NCBI GenBank assembly: GCA_900469955.1
Contig: UBYX01000003.1
Location: forward strand, 310,001-374,000
Origin: Hyphomicrobiales bacterium
Lineage (GTDB): Bacteria > Pseudomonadota > Alphaproteobacteria > Rhizobiales > Rhizobiaceae
Direction: 5' to 3'
DNA: 64,000 nucleotides
Under the pieces are notes generated by a model. The model saw nothing but the letters and a program-made list of their open reading frames with translations. It was not told where the DNA came from and searched no databases. A program made the position numbers and the translations under genes. This document shows, one piece after another, positions 15,929-25,899 of this stretch (its first letter is position 1; each line of letters opens with the position of its first letter).

Positions 15929-16746
15929 TCCGCAACGTTCTCTCCATCGCAGGCTCGGATCCCTCTGGCGGTGCCGGTATCCAGGCCGACCTCAAAACCT
16001 TCTCGGCGCGCGGCACCTTTGGGATGGCCGTCCTCACCGCATTGACCGCACAAAACACGAGCGGGGTGACAGGGGTCCATCTCGTTCCGCCCGCTTTCGT
16101 GGCCGAGCAAATCCATGCCATCTTTACCGACATCCGGGTCGACGCGGTCAAGATCGGCATGATCGCCAATGCCGAAATCGCCGAAGCTGTCGCAGATGCG
16201 CTTCGTCCCTATCATGACAATCTGCCAATCGTGCTCGATCCTGTCATGGTCGCCAAGGGCGGAGCATCACTTCTGGCTCCCGATGCGGTCGAAGTCCTGG
16301 TCGATCGGCTGATGCCCATCTCCACGCTTGTTACGCCCAACCTGCCGGAAGCGGCAGCCCTTTTACGGGACCCTGTCGCAACTAGCCGCGCGAACATGGC
16401 CGAGCAGGCCGAGCGGCTGCTCCGGCTGGGCCCGAAGGCGGTGTTGGTTAAGGGCGGACATCTGGAAGCAGCCGAAAGCCCGGACATCTTAGCCAATATG
16501 AACAGTCGCCATTGGTTTGACGCTGTTCGGGTTCCCACGCAAAACACCCATGGAACAGGTTGCACCTTGTCCAGTGCGATCGCCGCCGAACTCGCAAAGG
16601 GCGCTCCGCTTGCCGAGGCCGTGTCGACCGCCAAGGTCTATCTCGCCAGCGCCATAGCCGCGGCCGACAGGCTCAGCGTCGGCACCGGCCATGGACCTGT
16701 TCAGCACTTCCACGCCCTGTGGGCTGAACACGAACAGTCGAACTAA
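15925..16746 (+). CDS. thiD: HMP / HMP-phosphate kinase
   Basis: A 273-residue ribokinase-like enzyme that phosphorylates hydroxymethylpyrimidine twice to give HMP-PP for ThiE. Motifs: [20 protein letters not shown] at the N-terminus, [14 protein letters not shown] near residue 75, [15 protein letters not shown] near 105, and the anion-hole/catalytic [17 protein letters not shown] near 210 with the Cys. It starts inside the thiE stop (ATGA). Together thiM, thiE and thiD form a pure salvage operon; no de novo thiC, thiO, thiS or thiG is present here. It ends 28 bp from the convergent hutD gene. Confidence 0.93.
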   Translation: MIRNVLSIAGSDPSGGAGIQADLKTFSARGTFGMAVLTALTAQNTSGVTGVHLVPPAFVAEQIHAIFTDIRVDAVKIGMIANAEIAEAVADALRPYHDNLPIVLDPVMVAKGGASLLAPDAVEVLVDRLMPISTLVTPNLPEAAALLRDPVATSRANMAEQAERLLRLGPKAVLVKGGHLEAAESPDILANMNSRHWFDAVRVPTQNTHGTGCTLSSAIAAELAKGAPLAEAVSTAKVYLASAIAAADRLSVGTGHGPVQHFHALWAEHEQSN

Positions 16747-16765
16747 GCGGGAGAGCCGGCCCGCT
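16746..16765. terminator. Short hairpin between convergent thiD and hutD
   Basis: A 6-bp GC stem AGCGGG / CCCGCT with an 8-nt loop begins on the last base of the thiD stop codon and lies 10 nt from the hutD stop. It is the only structure in the gap and could act for both operons, but it is short and has no T-run. Confidence 0.35.
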
Positions 16766-16774
16766 GGCTTCGTC

Positions 16775-17356
16775 TCAAGGCAAAAGCTCTATTTCGATGA
16801 AGTAAATGACACTGCCGTGCTCGGCGCTCACGTGAACATCGACATTCGCAGCGATCGAGCAAAGGACGTCCTCTCCTTCCGCCGCAAGCTCGATGCCATC
16901 CACCCTGACTGTACAGGCGCCCGTAAAGACGATTGCGGAAAGTGCCTTAACACCTCTGAGTACAATGTAACCGTCAAAGGCATGCCGTTGCACTCGATGC
17001 CAAGCGTGGCCACGAAAGGTCATGACGTTAAGGTCGGTGATCGGTGCGGCCAGACATCGTGCGGAAACCTCACTATCGCCGGAGAAGGGAAAGGGGTCGC
17101 ACAATGCCTGCATTTCCGGCTGCTTGACGCCATCCACCGTCAGTTGCATGCCGTCACCGGCAAGCACCGCGATCGTCCGGTCAATCCCGGGAAAGGGCGA
17201 GAAAGCACTCTCTCCCTCCACTGTCGCCAGGCTGATGCGCCAGAGAAACCGGCCATTCGGATCTCCTGACAAAGGTTCGGACGCCACCTCGCGGGTGACG
17301 CCCTTGCCATTTTTCCAGGGCATGACCCTATGACTGTCTGCTTTGAGAAGATGCAT
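16775..17356 (-). CDS. hutD: HutD/Ves family protein
   Basis: A 193-residue cupin-like protein, the last gene of the hut operon. It shows the HutD/Ves hallmarks: MPWKNGKGVTREVA near residue 12, WRISLATVEGESAFSPFPG near residue 40 and IDRTIAVLAGDGMQL. In pseudomonads HutD limits hut expression, apparently by binding formylglutamate or urocanate, but the mechanism is not settled. The start at 17356, 8 nt after the hutU stop with GGACCGGAG before it, is preferred; the frame is open far upstream inside hutU with no homology. Confidence 0.85.
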   Translation of the reverse strand: MHLLKADSHRVMPWKNGKGVTREVASEPLSGDPNGRFLWRISLATVEGESAFSPFPGIDRTIAVLAGDGMQLTVDGVKQPEMQALCDPFPFSGDSEVSARCLAAPITDLNVMTFRGHAWHRVQRHAFDGYIVLRGVKALSAIVFTGACTVRVDGIELAAEGEDVLCSIAANVDVHVSAEHGSVIYFIEIELLP

Positions 17357-17364
17357 CTCCGGTC

Positions 17365-19038
17365 CTAATTGCCGAGGATGCCCGGCAGGCGCAGGCCTTT
17401 TTCCTTCGCGCATTCCAACGCGATCTCGTAACCTGCGTCCGCGTGGCGCATTACGCCGGTGGCCGGATCGTTCCAAAGAACCCGCTCCAGGCGCTTCGCC
17501 GCATCGTCGGACCCGTCGGCGCAGATGACGACGCCCGAATGCTGAGAGAAACCCATACCGACGCCGCCGCCGTGATGCAGTGAGACCCAAGTCGCGCCGG
17601 AGGCGCAGTTGAGCAGGGCATTGAGGAGCGGCCAGTCGGATACCGCATCCGACCCGTCCTTCATGGCTTCCGTCTCGCGGTTCGGTGAAGCGACAGAGCC
17701 GCTGTCAAGGTGATCGCGGCCGATGACCACAGGCGCCTTCAGCTCGCCATTCTTGACCATTTCGTTGAAGGCGAGCGCCAGGCGGTGACGGTCGCCCAGA
17801 CCCACCCAGCATATGCGCGCCGGCAGGCCCTGAAAGGCGATGCGCTCGCGGGCCATGTCCAGCCAGTTGTGCAGGTGCTTGTTGTCCGGCAGCAGTTCCT
17901 TCACCTTCGCATCGGTCTTGTAGATGTCCTCGGGGTCGCCGGAGAGTGCTGCCCAACGGAAAGGACCGATCCCACGGCAAAACAGCGGACGGATATAGGC
18001 AGGCACAAAGCCCGGAAAAGCAAAGGCGTTTTCCAGACCCTCTTCCTTGGCAACCTGGCGGATATTGTTGCCGTAGTCGAGCGTTGGAACGCCTGAGTTC
18101 CAAAAATCGACCATGGCTGCCACATGGATTTTCATCGACGCCCGGGCGGCGGCTTCAACCGCCTTCGGATCGCTTTCCTGCTTCGCCCGCCATTCGGCGA
18201 CCGTCCAGCCGATCGGCAGGTAACCGTGAATTGGGTCATGAGCCGAGGTCTGGTCGGTCACGATGTCGGGATTAATGCCGCGGCGAACAAGTTCCGGGAA
18301 AATCTCGGCGGCATTGCCGATAAGGCCGACAGATTTGGCTTCACCAGCCTTGGTCCACTGATCGATCAGCGCAAGCGCTTCGTCCAAGGTATGCGCCTTG
18401 GCATCAACATAGCGGGTGCGCAGGCGAAAGTCGACGCGTGTCTCATCGCATTCGACAGCGAGGCAGCAGGCACCGGCCATGACCGCGGCGAGCGGCTGGG
18501 CTCCGCCCATGCCGCCGAGACCGCCGGTCAATATCCACTTTCCCTTCAGGTTGCCGCCGTAATGTTGGCGCCCGGCTTCCACGAAGGTCTCGTAGGTTCC
18601 CTGGACGATCCCCTGCGTGCCGATATAGATCCACGAACCAGCCGTCATCTGGCCATACATGGCCAGACCCTTGCGGTCGAGTTCGTTGAAATGTTCCCAG
18701 GTTGCCCAGTGGGGGACAAGGTTCGAATTGGCGATCAGAACACGCGGCGCATCCTTGTGCGTGCGGAACACACCAACCGGCTTGCCGGACTGCACGATTA
18801 GGGTCTCCTCCTCGGTCAGCGTCTTCAGTGTCGCAACGATGCGATCGAAATCATCCCAGGTGCGGGCGGCACGGCCAATACCGCCATAGACCACCAATTC
18901 ATGCGGACGTTCGGCAACGTCCGGATCGAGATTGTTCATCAGCATGCGCAGCGGCGCTTCGGTCATCCAGGTCTTGGCGTTCAACTCGGTGCCTTGCGGT
19001 GCACGGACTTCGCGGATGTTGTGGCGTGGGTTGCTCAT
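17365..19038 (-). CDS. hutU: Urocanate hydratase
   Basis: A 557-residue NAD+-dependent enzyme, the length usual for urocanase, converting urocanate to imidazolonepropionate in the cytoplasm (second hut step). Clear matches: the N-terminus [19 protein letters not shown], the Rossmann-like [13 protein letters not shown] near residue 172, the active-site Cys region [18 protein letters not shown] near 405, and [18 protein letters not shown] near 485. It starts 1 nt after the hutG stop and is followed 8 nt later by hutD, consistent with one polycistronic transcript. Confidence 0.96.
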   Translation of the reverse strand: MSNPRHNIREVRAPQGTELNAKTWMTEAPLRMLMNNLDPDVAERPHELVVYGGIGRAARTWDDFDRIVATLKTLTEEETLIVQSGKPVGVFRTHKDAPRVLIANSNLVPHWATWEHFNELDRKGLAMYGQMTAGSWIYIGTQGIVQGTYETFVEAGRQHYGGNLKGKWILTGGLGGMGGAQPLAAVMAGACCLAVECDETRVDFRLRTRYVDAKAHTLDEALALIDQWTKAGEAKSVGLIGNAAEIFPELVRRGINPDIVTDQTSAHDPIHGYLPIGWTVAEWRAKQESDPKAVEAAARASMKIHVAAMVDFWNSGVPTLDYGNNIRQVAKEEGLENAFAFPGFVPAYIRPLFCRGIGPFRWAALSGDPEDIYKTDAKVKELLPDNKHLHNWLDMARERIAFQGLPARICWVGLGDRHRLALAFNEMVKNGELKAPVVIGRDHLDSGSVASPNRETEAMKDGSDAVSDWPLLNALLNCASGATWVSLHHGGGVGMGFSQHSGVVICADGSDDAAKRLERVLWNDPATGVMRHADAGYEIALECAKEKGLRLPGILGN

Positions 19039-19039
19039 T

Positions 19040-19849
19040 TTAGTTTCCCTTGGTCTTCAATTGATCCGCAACGGACTCAATGCGTGTCAGGAGCTCTTTC
19101 AGGTGTAGGCGCAGCTTTTCGGCCTTCCGCTGGTCATAGGCGAAGGGCGGCTCCTCGGTGGCCAGATGTGTAATCTGCGAAAGCTCCATCTGGATTGCAT
19201 GGACGCCTGTTTCCGGCCGGCCATAGTGGCGGGTGGTCCAGCCACCCTTGAAGCGGCCGTTGACGACGGCCCTGTAACCTTCCGCTGACCGGGCCACCTC
19301 GAGGGCAGCCGCCTCGATACGAGGATCGCAGGTGCGACCCATATCCGTGCCGATGTTGAAATCGGGCAACCGTCCTTCAAATAGGAACGGAATGAGCGAG
19401 CGGATGGAATGGCAATCATAGAGCACGGCGACACCGTGAATTGCCTTGACGCGTTCAATCTCGGCAAGAAGGGCCGCGTGATACGGAGCGTGGAAGTGTT
19501 GCAGCCGATAGTCGGTGTCACTCTTGCCCGGTTCTTCGCCTCGCTTCCAGATGGGCTTGCCGTCGAAGTCTGTCTCGGGGATCAGACCCGTCGTATTCTG
19601 GCCCGGGTAAAGGCTGGCGCCGGTGGGATCGCGGTTGGCATCAATCACGTAGCGATGAAAGGTCGCCCGCACTGTTGTGATCTGGGGCAGCAGGCCGCAG
19701 TAGAGTTCGTGGATGTGCCAGTCGGTATCCGCCAACAGGAGTCCGTTCTCATTCAGACGTCCTCTGACGTCCGGGGGAACCTCTGTCCCTGTATGAGGGA
19801 AGGCGAGAATGACCGGGGATGCGCCCTGAACGATTTCAAAGATCGCCAT
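19040..19849 (-). CDS. hutG: N-formylglutamate deformylase
   Basis: A 269-residue zinc hydrolase of the N-formylglutamate amidohydrolase family, the last catabolic step: N-formyl-L-glutamate to glutamate and formate. Family features are [14 protein letters not shown] near residue 12, [10 protein letters not shown] near 45, [20 protein letters not shown] near 68, LYDCHSIRS near 140 and [16 protein letters not shown] near 205. Its presence with hutF shows the five-step pathway rather than the formiminoglutamase (four-step) route. The ATG at 19849 lies 1 nt after the hutH stop; the upstream open frame is a shadow of hutH. Confidence 0.93.
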   Translation of the reverse strand: MAIFEIVQGASPVILAFPHTGTEVPPDVRGRLNENGLLLADTDWHIHELYCGLLPQITTVRATFHRYVIDANRDPTGASLYPGQNTTGLIPETDFDGKPIWKRGEEPGKSDTDYRLQHFHAPYHAALLAEIERVKAIHGVAVLYDCHSIRSLIPFLFEGRLPDFNIGTDMGRTCDPRIEAAALEVARSAEGYRAVVNGRFKGGWTTRHYGRPETGVHAIQMELSQITHLATEEPPFAYDQRKAEKLRLHLKELLTRIESVADQLKTKGN

Positions 19850-19850
19850 A

Positions 19851-21386
19851 TCAGCCCTCCAATCCGGGAAGCAGACCATCCGAGACGCTGGCGACAAGTG
19901 ACCCGTCCGCCACGAGAGCACTTGCCGCAGCGAGATCCGGCGCCATGAAGCGATCCTCTTCAAGGGTCCGGACGACCGCCCGCAAAGCGGCCACCGCCTT
20001 CTGCAGCTCAGGCCCGGTGGTCAGCGGTGCGCGGAAGTCGACGCCTTGCGCGGCCGTCACTGCTTCGATGCCGATGATGCCGAAAAGGTTTTCTGTCATC
20101 TGCAGCAGCCGGCGCGCACCGTGGCAGGCCATGGAGACATGATCCTCCTGGTTAGCCGAAGTGGGTGTCGAATCCACCGAGGCGGGATGAGCCATCTGCT
20201 TGTTTTCGCTCATCAGGGCAGCCGAGGTGACTTCGGCAATCATCAGGCCGGAATTCAACCCCGGTTTCTTGGCCAGGAAGGCCGGAAGACCGTATGAAAG
20301 GGTCGGATCGACCAAAAGCGCTATGCGACGCTGAGCGATCGCGCCGATCTCGCAAACGGCAATGGCAATCTGATCTGCGGCAAAGGCAACTGGCTCGGCA
20401 TGGAAGTTGCCCCCGGAAACGACGCTGTCGTCGGATAGAACCAGCGGATTGTCGGTAACGGCATTGGCCTCGATTTCGAGCGTCCGGCCGGCCATGCGCA
20501 GTAAATCCAGGCAAGCACCGTCGACTTGCGGCTGGCAGCGGATGCAATAGGGATCCTGCACTCGCTCGTCACCCTGCAGATGGCTTTCCCGGATAACCGA
20601 GCCGGCAAGCAGGCCACGCAATGCCGCCGCCGTGTCAATCTGGCCCCGATGGCCACGCAAGATGTGAATATCGGCTACAAATGGTGCGGACGAACCCATC
20701 GCCGCGTCGGTCGAAAGCGCGCCGGTGATCAAAGCGGCCTGCGCTGCTCGATGGGCGCGAAAAAGCCCGGCAAGCGCCAGCGCCGTCGAAGCCTGAGTGC
20801 CGTTGATCAGCGCAAGTCCTTCCTTGGCGGCGAGAATGACCGGGGCGAGCCCGGCGCGATCCAGTGCCACACCGCCCGGCAGCCGCTCGCCTTCAAAAAA
20901 GGCCTCCGCCTCGCCCATCATTACCGCCGCCATATGCGCGAGCGGCGCCAGGTCTCCGGATGCGCCGACAGATCCTTTTTCCGGGATCAGCGGTATCACT
21001 CCCTTTTCGAGCATACCCTCGATCAGGCGCACCAGTTCGAGCCGCACGCCGGAAGCGCCACGACCAAGCGAGACCAGCTTCAGCGCCATGATCAGGCGAA
21101 CGATGTTTTCCGGCAGCGGCGCGCCAACACCGCAGCAATGCGACAGGATCAGATTGCGCTGCAGCACTGCCGTATCGCTGGCGTCGATCTTGATCGATGC
21201 GAGTTTTCCAAACCCGGTGTTGACGCCATAGACCGGTTCGTTCCCTGCTGCGATGGCGGCAATTCGGCCAGCCGCGCGTTCAATGCCAGCATCAAAGCTG
21301 CGATCCAGAACGGCACGCCCGGCATTCCGGTAGATCGTCGCGAGTTCGGCGAGCGAAACGCGACCGGGATGAAGTGTTATCGTCAC
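19851..21386 (-). CDS. hutH: Histidine ammonia-lyase
   Basis: A 511-residue lyase (the Pseudomonas putida enzyme has about 510) that removes ammonia from L-histidine to give urocanate. The MIO cofactor precursor Ala-Ser-Gly is at residues 142-144 within [14 protein letters not shown], exactly the classical position of the catalytic Ser143. Other matches are [35 protein letters not shown] and [20 protein letters not shown]. Translation starts at GTG 21386, preceded by AGGAG and overlapping the hutI stop (GTGA); an in-frame ATG further upstream lies inside hutI. This is the functional HAL of the operon. Confidence 0.95.
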   Translation of the reverse strand: MTITLHPGRVSLAELATIYRNAGRAVLDRSFDAGIERAAGRIAAIAAGNEPVYGVNTGFGKLASIKIDASDTAVLQRNLILSHCCGVGAPLPENIVRLIMALKLVSLGRGASGVRLELVRLIEGMLEKGVIPLIPEKGSVGASGDLAPLAHMAAVMMGEAEAFFEGERLPGGVALDRAGLAPVILAAKEGLALINGTQASTALALAGLFRAHRAAQAALITGALSTDAAMGSSAPFVADIHILRGHRGQIDTAAALRGLLAGSVIRESHLQGDERVQDPYCIRCQPQVDGACLDLLRMAGRTLEIEANAVTDNPLVLSDDSVVSGGNFHAEPVAFAADQIAIAVCEIGAIAQRRIALLVDPTLSYGLPAFLAKKPGLNSGLMIAEVTSAALMSENKQMAHPASVDSTPTSANQEDHVSMACHGARRLLQMTENLFGIIGIEAVTAAQGVDFRAPLTTGPELQKAVAALRAVVRTLEEDRFMAPDLAAASALVADGSLVASVSDGLLPGLEG

Positions 21387-22615
21387 GATGAAACTCCTGA
21401 CATTGATGTGGAGGCCAGCTCGCCCCGCCAGATCCGCCGATACAGCGGATTGAAGCCGATCCGGTAAACGAGTTCCGCCGGGTTCTCGATATTCCAGATG
21501 GCGAGATCCGCCTGCTTGCCGACTTCGATGGTGCCGATGCTGTCCAAACGTCCAAGCGCACGCGCTGCCTCCCGTGTCACGCCGGCCAAGCATTCCTCCA
21601 CCGTCAGGTGAAAGAGAGTAGCACCCATGTTCATGGTCAGCAGGAGCGAGGTCAGCGGCGATGTGCCGGGATTGCAGTCCGTAGCGAGCGCCATTTTCGT
21701 TGCATGGCGGCGGAACAGATCGATCGGCGGCTTCTTCGTTTCACGGATGAAATAATAGGCGCCCGGCAGCAGTACGGCGACCGTTCCGGCCCTGGTCATG
21801 GCGGCAGCCCCTTCGCTGTCGGTATATTCCAGGTGATCTGCAGAGAGCGCGCCATAATCAGCTGCAAGAGCCGCGCCTTGGAGATTGGAAAGCTGGTCGG
21901 CATGCAGCTTGACCGGCAGGCCATGCGCCCTCGCCGCCTCGAACACCGTTCGCATCTCGTCCGGCGCGAACGCAATGCCTTCGCAAAAACCATCCACGGC
22001 ATCGACGAGCCCTTGCGCATGGGCGGCATCAAGTCCCGGCAACACCACCTCGCGGATGAAATCGCCATTGCGGCCCTTGTAGTCTGCCGGCGTCGCATGG
22101 GCGCCGAGATAGGTGGTGGTGACGTTGATCTTGCGCTCGTTTGCCAGGGAACGCGCCGCGCGCAGCATCTTGCCTTCGTCCTCGACGGTCAGGCCATAGC
22201 CGGACTTGATCTCGACGGTGGTCACCCCTTCCGCCAGCAGCGCATCCAGGCGCGGCAGGCTTTCGGCCACAAGATCCGCTTCGCTTGCCTCTCTCACCTG
22301 CCGGACGGACGAAACGATTCCACCGCCCGCACGGGCGATTTCCTCGTAGGTCGCCCCGGCGAGCCGCATTTCGAATTCCCGCGCGCGGTTTCCGGCGTGG
22401 ACGAGATGGGTATGGCAATCGATCAAACCCGGCGTGATCCAGCGACCGCCGCAGTCGACGACAACGATACCATCGGCCACGGGGACGCTTCTTTCATCGC
22501 CAACACAGGCAATGCGGCCATCTTCGATCAGAATAGCCCCATCTTCGATCACTCCCAACCCAGCGCGGTTCGGCGACATGGTTGCCAGCCTTGCATTGCG
22601 CAACAGCATAGTCAT
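21383..22615 (-). CDS. hutI: Imidazolonepropionase
   Basis: A 410-residue amidohydrolase-superfamily metal enzyme opening the imidazolone ring to give N-formimino-L-glutamate (third hut step). The metal ligands are in [16 protein letters not shown] near residue 70, and the substrate-binding stretch [15 protein letters not shown], the VEIKSGYGL segment, KLHADQLSN near 240 and [12 protein letters not shown] near 315 (metal-binding Asp) are characteristic. Its start overlaps the upstream lyase-like gene (ATGA) and its stop overlaps the hutH GTG, so it is translationally coupled on both sides. Confidence 0.95.
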   Translation of the reverse strand: MTMLLRNARLATMSPNRAGLGVIEDGAILIEDGRIACVGDERSVPVADGIVVVDCGGRWITPGLIDCHTHLVHAGNRAREFEMRLAGATYEEIARAGGGIVSSVRQVREASEADLVAESLPRLDALLAEGVTTVEIKSGYGLTVEDEGKMLRAARSLANERKINVTTTYLGAHATPADYKGRNGDFIREVVLPGLDAAHAQGLVDAVDGFCEGIAFAPDEMRTVFEAARAHGLPVKLHADQLSNLQGAALAADYGALSADHLEYTDSEGAAAMTRAGTVAVLLPGAYYFIRETKKPPIDLFRRHATKMALATDCNPGTSPLTSLLLTMNMGATLFHLTVEECLAGVTREAARALGRLDSIGTIEVGKQADLAIWNIENPAELVYRIGFNPLYRRIWRGELASTSMSGVSS

Positions 22616-24120
22616 AGCGTCTCGCTTTCCGATCCAATACGGGTCATGCCAATGAGGGCGCGGACCCGGGCGATCAGTGCATTCAGCGGCTGATCGTCCC
22701 GATAAAAAGGTACCTCGGCCCGGACCAGGTCATAAAGCCGCCCCGTTCGAGCGGCCTTTGCTGCCGATCCCGCCTGCTGGTCGTAGGCCTGCGCAGCCGC
22801 CGCCACTTCGATTGCGAGGATGGTCTGCAGATTTTGAAGGATCCACAGCGCCTTATCGGCGGCCGGCGTGGCATGGGTCAAAATGTCTTCCTGCAGCCCG
22901 GACGTGATGCCGCCATCGAGGCTCGCAGGCGCTGCCAGACGGCGGTTTTCCGCTACCAGCGCCGCCGCTGTGTACTGGATGATCATGAAACCGGAACACA
23001 CGCCGCTTCCAGCGGCAAGAAATGCCGGCAGGCCGCTCACCAGCGGGTTCACAAGCCGGTCGATCCGCCGTTCGGATATTGCCGCGAGTTCGGCTGCAGC
23101 CGTCGCCATGCTGTCCATGGCCAGGCCCAACCCGGCACCGACTGCATGAGCCTGCGAATGCACCTGCGGCGCTTCGGGTGAGCCGGTCACGACGGGATTG
23201 TCGGTAATGCTCGAAAGCTCGCCATCGACGACCTCCACGGCCTGCCGCAAGGCGTCGCGGACAGCGCCATGGATTTGCGGCACCGCCCGCAGGCTCAAAG
23301 GATCCTGGGTCCGTCTTCCAGCCGATTGCGCCAGAAGCTGACTTCCGGCAAGCCACTGGCGCAGATTTCGCCCTACCTGTTGCAATCCGGCGGAGTGACG
23401 CAGGGAAAGCGGGATTTCGGCAAACGGATCAGCCTGAGCGCCGAGGTTTTCGTATGTCATCGCCGCAGCCGCATCCGCCCAGTCGAGCAGGTGATAGAAG
23501 CGGGAAAGCGCCAGCGCAGCAAGACCGGTCGCACAGGGCGTGCCGTTGACAAGGCTCAAGCCTTCCTTCGCCTTCAGTGTAACCGGTTCAAGACCGAGCC
23601 GCTTCAGCGCCTCGCGCCCCGCGATCAATTCGCCGGCGTGTCTGCATTCCCCTTCGCCTATCAGCACAAGACCGATCGCGGCAGCATGGGTAAGATAACC
23701 GACCGAGCCGCGAGACGGGATAACGGGCAGAAAATCCGCATTCAAGAATGCCAGAAGCGCCTCGACCACTTCAACGCTGATGCCGGAAAAGCCGTGGGCA
23801 AAATTTGCAATCTGCGCGGCCATGACCGCGCGCGTCTCGGCCTTGTCGAGCGGATGGCCGACGCCGCAGGCATGGCTCAACAAAATGTTTCGCGACAGGG
23901 CCTGCTGGTCGTTCCGATCGATAATGACATCACAGAGGGCGCCAACACCGGTATTGATGCCATAGCCGCGGATTTCCCGTTCGACCAATGTATCGACAAT
24001 TGCGCGCGCCTTTGAAATCCGCTGCCAGGCTTGGACCGAAAGAACCAATTCGTTGCCATTGGCGACTGCCGCAATCTCCCTCCAGGTCAAAACTTTATCG
24101 AGAACGACAACGTCAACCAT
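22612..24120 (-). CDS. HAL/PAL-family protein lacking the MIO Ala-Ser-Gly
   Basis: A 502-residue protein homologous to histidine ammonia-lyase through its length ([67 protein letters not shown]). At residues 142-144, where the ASG tripeptide makes the MIO electrophile, it reads Tyr-Leu-Thr ([10 protein letters not shown]). By family knowledge it should not be an MIO lyase. It may bind histidine or urocanate as a regulator, form mixed oligomers with HutH, or act differently. It sits between hutV and hutI with ATGA overlaps, so it is clearly part of the hut operon. Often annotated hutH2 in rhizobia. Start ATG 24120 overlaps the end of hutV by 8 bp. Confidence 0.85.
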   Translation of the reverse strand: MVDVVVLDKVLTWREIAAVANGNELVLSVQAWQRISKARAIVDTLVEREIRGYGINTGVGALCDVIIDRNDQQALSRNILLSHACGVGHPLDKAETRAVMAAQIANFAHGFSGISVEVVEALLAFLNADFLPVIPSRGSVGYLTHAAAIGLVLIGEGECRHAGELIAGREALKRLGLEPVTLKAKEGLSLVNGTPCATGLAALALSRFYHLLDWADAAAAMTYENLGAQADPFAEIPLSLRHSAGLQQVGRNLRQWLAGSQLLAQSAGRRTQDPLSLRAVPQIHGAVRDALRQAVEVVDGELSSITDNPVVTGSPEAPQVHSQAHAVGAGLGLAMDSMATAAAELAAISERRIDRLVNPLVSGLPAFLAAGSGVCSGFMIIQYTAAALVAENRRLAAPASLDGGITSGLQEDILTHATPAADKALWILQNLQTILAIEVAAAAQAYDQQAGSAAKAARTGRLYDLVRAEVPFYRDDQPLNALIARVRALIGMTRIGSESETL

Positions 24121-24943
24121 GATGGGCTGCCTCTGCGCTGGCACGGCGCTGCACGAAACGAGCAACATAGTCATCTGCCGGCGTATTCAGAATCTGGCTT
24201 GGCGTACCGACCTGCACGAGCCGGCCGTCTTTCAAAATGGCGATCTCCGCCCCGATGCGCAGCGCCTCATCGAGATCGTGGGTGATGAAGACGATGGTCT
24301 TGGAGAGGTTTTTCTCCAATTGCAGGAGCTGGTCCTGCATATCGCTGCGGATCAGCGGATCCAGGGCCGAAAAGGCCTCATCCATCAGGATCACGTCGGT
24401 ATCGGCTGCCAGCGCGCGCGCAAGGCCAACGCGCTGCTTCATGCCACCGGAGAGCTGATGCGGATATTTGTGTTCGTAACCGAGAAGACCGACTGTCTCG
24501 ATCCATTTCATACCGATCGGACTGGCCTCTGCCTTGCTTAAGCCCCGCACACGCTGGCCATAGACCACGTTCTGCAACACCGTCCGATGCGGCATCAGGC
24601 CGAAGCTCTGAAATACCATGCTGACGCGGCGGGTGCGGAATTGCCTGAGATCGCGAGGATTAAGGTCCAGCACATTGCGACCGTCCACGAGGATCTGCCC
24701 GCTGGTCGGCTCGATCAGGCGATTGATATGGCGCACCAGAGTTGATTTTCCCGAACCGGAAAGGCCCATGATCACAAAGATGCGCGCTGCGCCGATCGTC
24801 AGACTGATATCGTTGAGACCAACGCTGCATCCGGTGCGCTCAAGAATTTCGCCCTTTTCGGCGCCGTCGCGCGCCATGGCCAGCGCTTCACGTGAGTTTC
24901 GGCCGAAGATCTTGAAGACGTTGCGGATCTCTATCTCAGCCAT
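24113..24943 (-). CDS. hutV: Histidine/urocanate ABC transporter ATPase
   Basis: A 276-residue ATPase of the glycine betaine/proline (ProV/OpuAA) type, without the C-terminal CBS domains of ProV. Walker A GLSGSGKST is near residue 58, the Q-loop FQSFGLMPHRTV near 105, signature LSGGMKQRVGLARAL near 165 and Walker B VILMDEAFSALDP near 185, with the switch His in FITHDLDEA. It powers import by HutW/HutX. The ATG at 24943 overlaps the hutW 3' end by 8 bp, supporting coupled expression. Substrate assignment comes from its place in the hut operon. Confidence 0.92.
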   Translation of the reverse strand: MAEIEIRNVFKIFGRNSREALAMARDGAEKGEILERTGCSVGLNDISLTIGAARIFVIMGLSGSGKSTLVRHINRLIEPTSGQILVDGRNVLDLNPRDLRQFRTRRVSMVFQSFGLMPHRTVLQNVVYGQRVRGLSKAEASPIGMKWIETVGLLGYEHKYPHQLSGGMKQRVGLARALAADTDVILMDEAFSALDPLIRSDMQDQLLQLEKNLSKTIVFITHDLDEALRIGAEIAILKDGRLVQVGTPSQILNTPADDYVARFVQRRASAEAAHHG

Positions 24944-25793
24944 TCTGGCCGTCCTCCAGCTTGGACCGGCCGAAGCCTTGGGTAATACGGTCAAGGACGA
25001 TGGCCAGGATAACGATACCCAATCCGGCCTCGAGCCCTTTTCCGACATCGAGCGTCTGAATGCCGTTCAACACCTGTTCGCCGAGACCCCGCGCGCCGAT
25101 CATGGAAGCCACCACGACCATCGAAAGAGCCATCATGATCGTCTGGTTGAGACCCGCCATGATCGTCGGGGTCGCAAGCGGCAGTTCGACGCCGAACAGG
25201 ATCTGCCGCGGGCTGCCGCCGAAGGCGGTTGCCGCCTCGACAACCTCGCCGTCGACCTGGCGGATACCGAGATCGGTCAATCGGATCAACGGGGGAACAG
25301 CATAGACAATGGTGGCCAGCACAGCCGGTACCTTGCCGAGTCCGAAAAGCATGATCGCAGGAATGAGGTAGACGAAGCTTGGCATGGTCTGCATCACATC
25401 AAGAACCGGGAGCGTGATGCCACGCATGAGGCGGCTCTTGGCCAGCCATATGCCCATTGGCACACCAATGGCGACCGAGATCAGCGTTGCCATCAGCATC
25501 AGAGCGAGCGTCTGCATGGCCAGATCCCATAGACCGAGCGCTCCGATCACAAACAGCATCACCGCCACGATCACGACAAGGGCAACCTTGCGGGTTGCCT
25601 GCCAGGTCAGCGCCATGAAGGCGATGATCACCAGCCACCAGGGCAAACCTCGCACGATCCACTCAATGAACAGGATGGCCTGCAGGATCGTCTGTGAAAT
25701 CGCCTTGAAGACAAAGCCGTAATTAACCACCAGCGACTGCACCGCCGTGTTTATCGGCCCGCGGATGGAGATATGGAAGCTGTCGGGAAACAT
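24936..25793 (-). CDS. hutW: Histidine/urocanate ABC transporter permease
   Basis: A 285-residue inner-membrane protein with about six hydrophobic spans (for example IIAFMALTWQ region near 58, LVVIVAVMLFVIGALGLW near 75, LALMLMATLISVAIGVPMG near 100, and the C-terminal GLGIVILAIVLDRI). The EAA-type loop that docks with the ATPase reads DGEVVEAATAFGGSPRQILF near residue 190. It belongs to the ProW/OpuAB permease group used for betaine and, in rhizobia, histidine and proline. The gene follows hutX after a 106-bp gap that contains a strong hairpin. Confidence 0.92.
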   Translation of the reverse strand: MFPDSFHISIRGPINTAVQSLVVNYGFVFKAISQTILQAILFIEWIVRGLPWWLVIIAFMALTWQATRKVALVVIVAVMLFVIGALGLWDLAMQTLALMLMATLISVAIGVPMGIWLAKSRLMRGITLPVLDVMQTMPSFVYLIPAIMLFGLGKVPAVLATIVYAVPPLIRLTDLGIRQVDGEVVEAATAFGGSPRQILFGVELPLATPTIMAGLNQTIMMALSMVVVASMIGARGLGEQVLNGIQTLDVGKGLEAGLGIVILAIVLDRITQGFGRSKLEDGQNG

Positions 25794-25866
25794 CGCTCAA
25801 GTCCTTGAAGTGACAAACCGCCCACCCGCCCGCTTGAAAATATCAAAGCGACGCGACGCATAGTCG

Positions 25867-25892
25867 TGGCCGCGCGCAAAGACGCACGGCCA
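25867..25892 (-). other. Intercistronic hairpin after hutX
   Basis: In minus-strand RNA a 10-bp stem, TGGCCGTGCG pairing with CGCGCGGCCA, with one G-U wobble and a 6-nt TCTTTG loop, begins 8 nt after the hutX stop. Such hairpins between a binding-protein gene and its permease gene usually protect the upstream mRNA or partly stop transcription, so the binding protein is made in excess. Confidence 0.6.
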
Positions 25893-25899
25893 GCTGAGA

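Noticed and set aside
20526-21467. 313-codon plus-strand frame over hutH
   Set aside because: It lies opposite a complete histidine ammonia-lyase and consists of Arg-rich low-complexity translation; no start signal.
21608-22693. 361-codon plus-strand frame over hutI
   Set aside because: Antisense shadow of the imidazolonepropionase gene; His/Arg/Gln-rich with no family motif.
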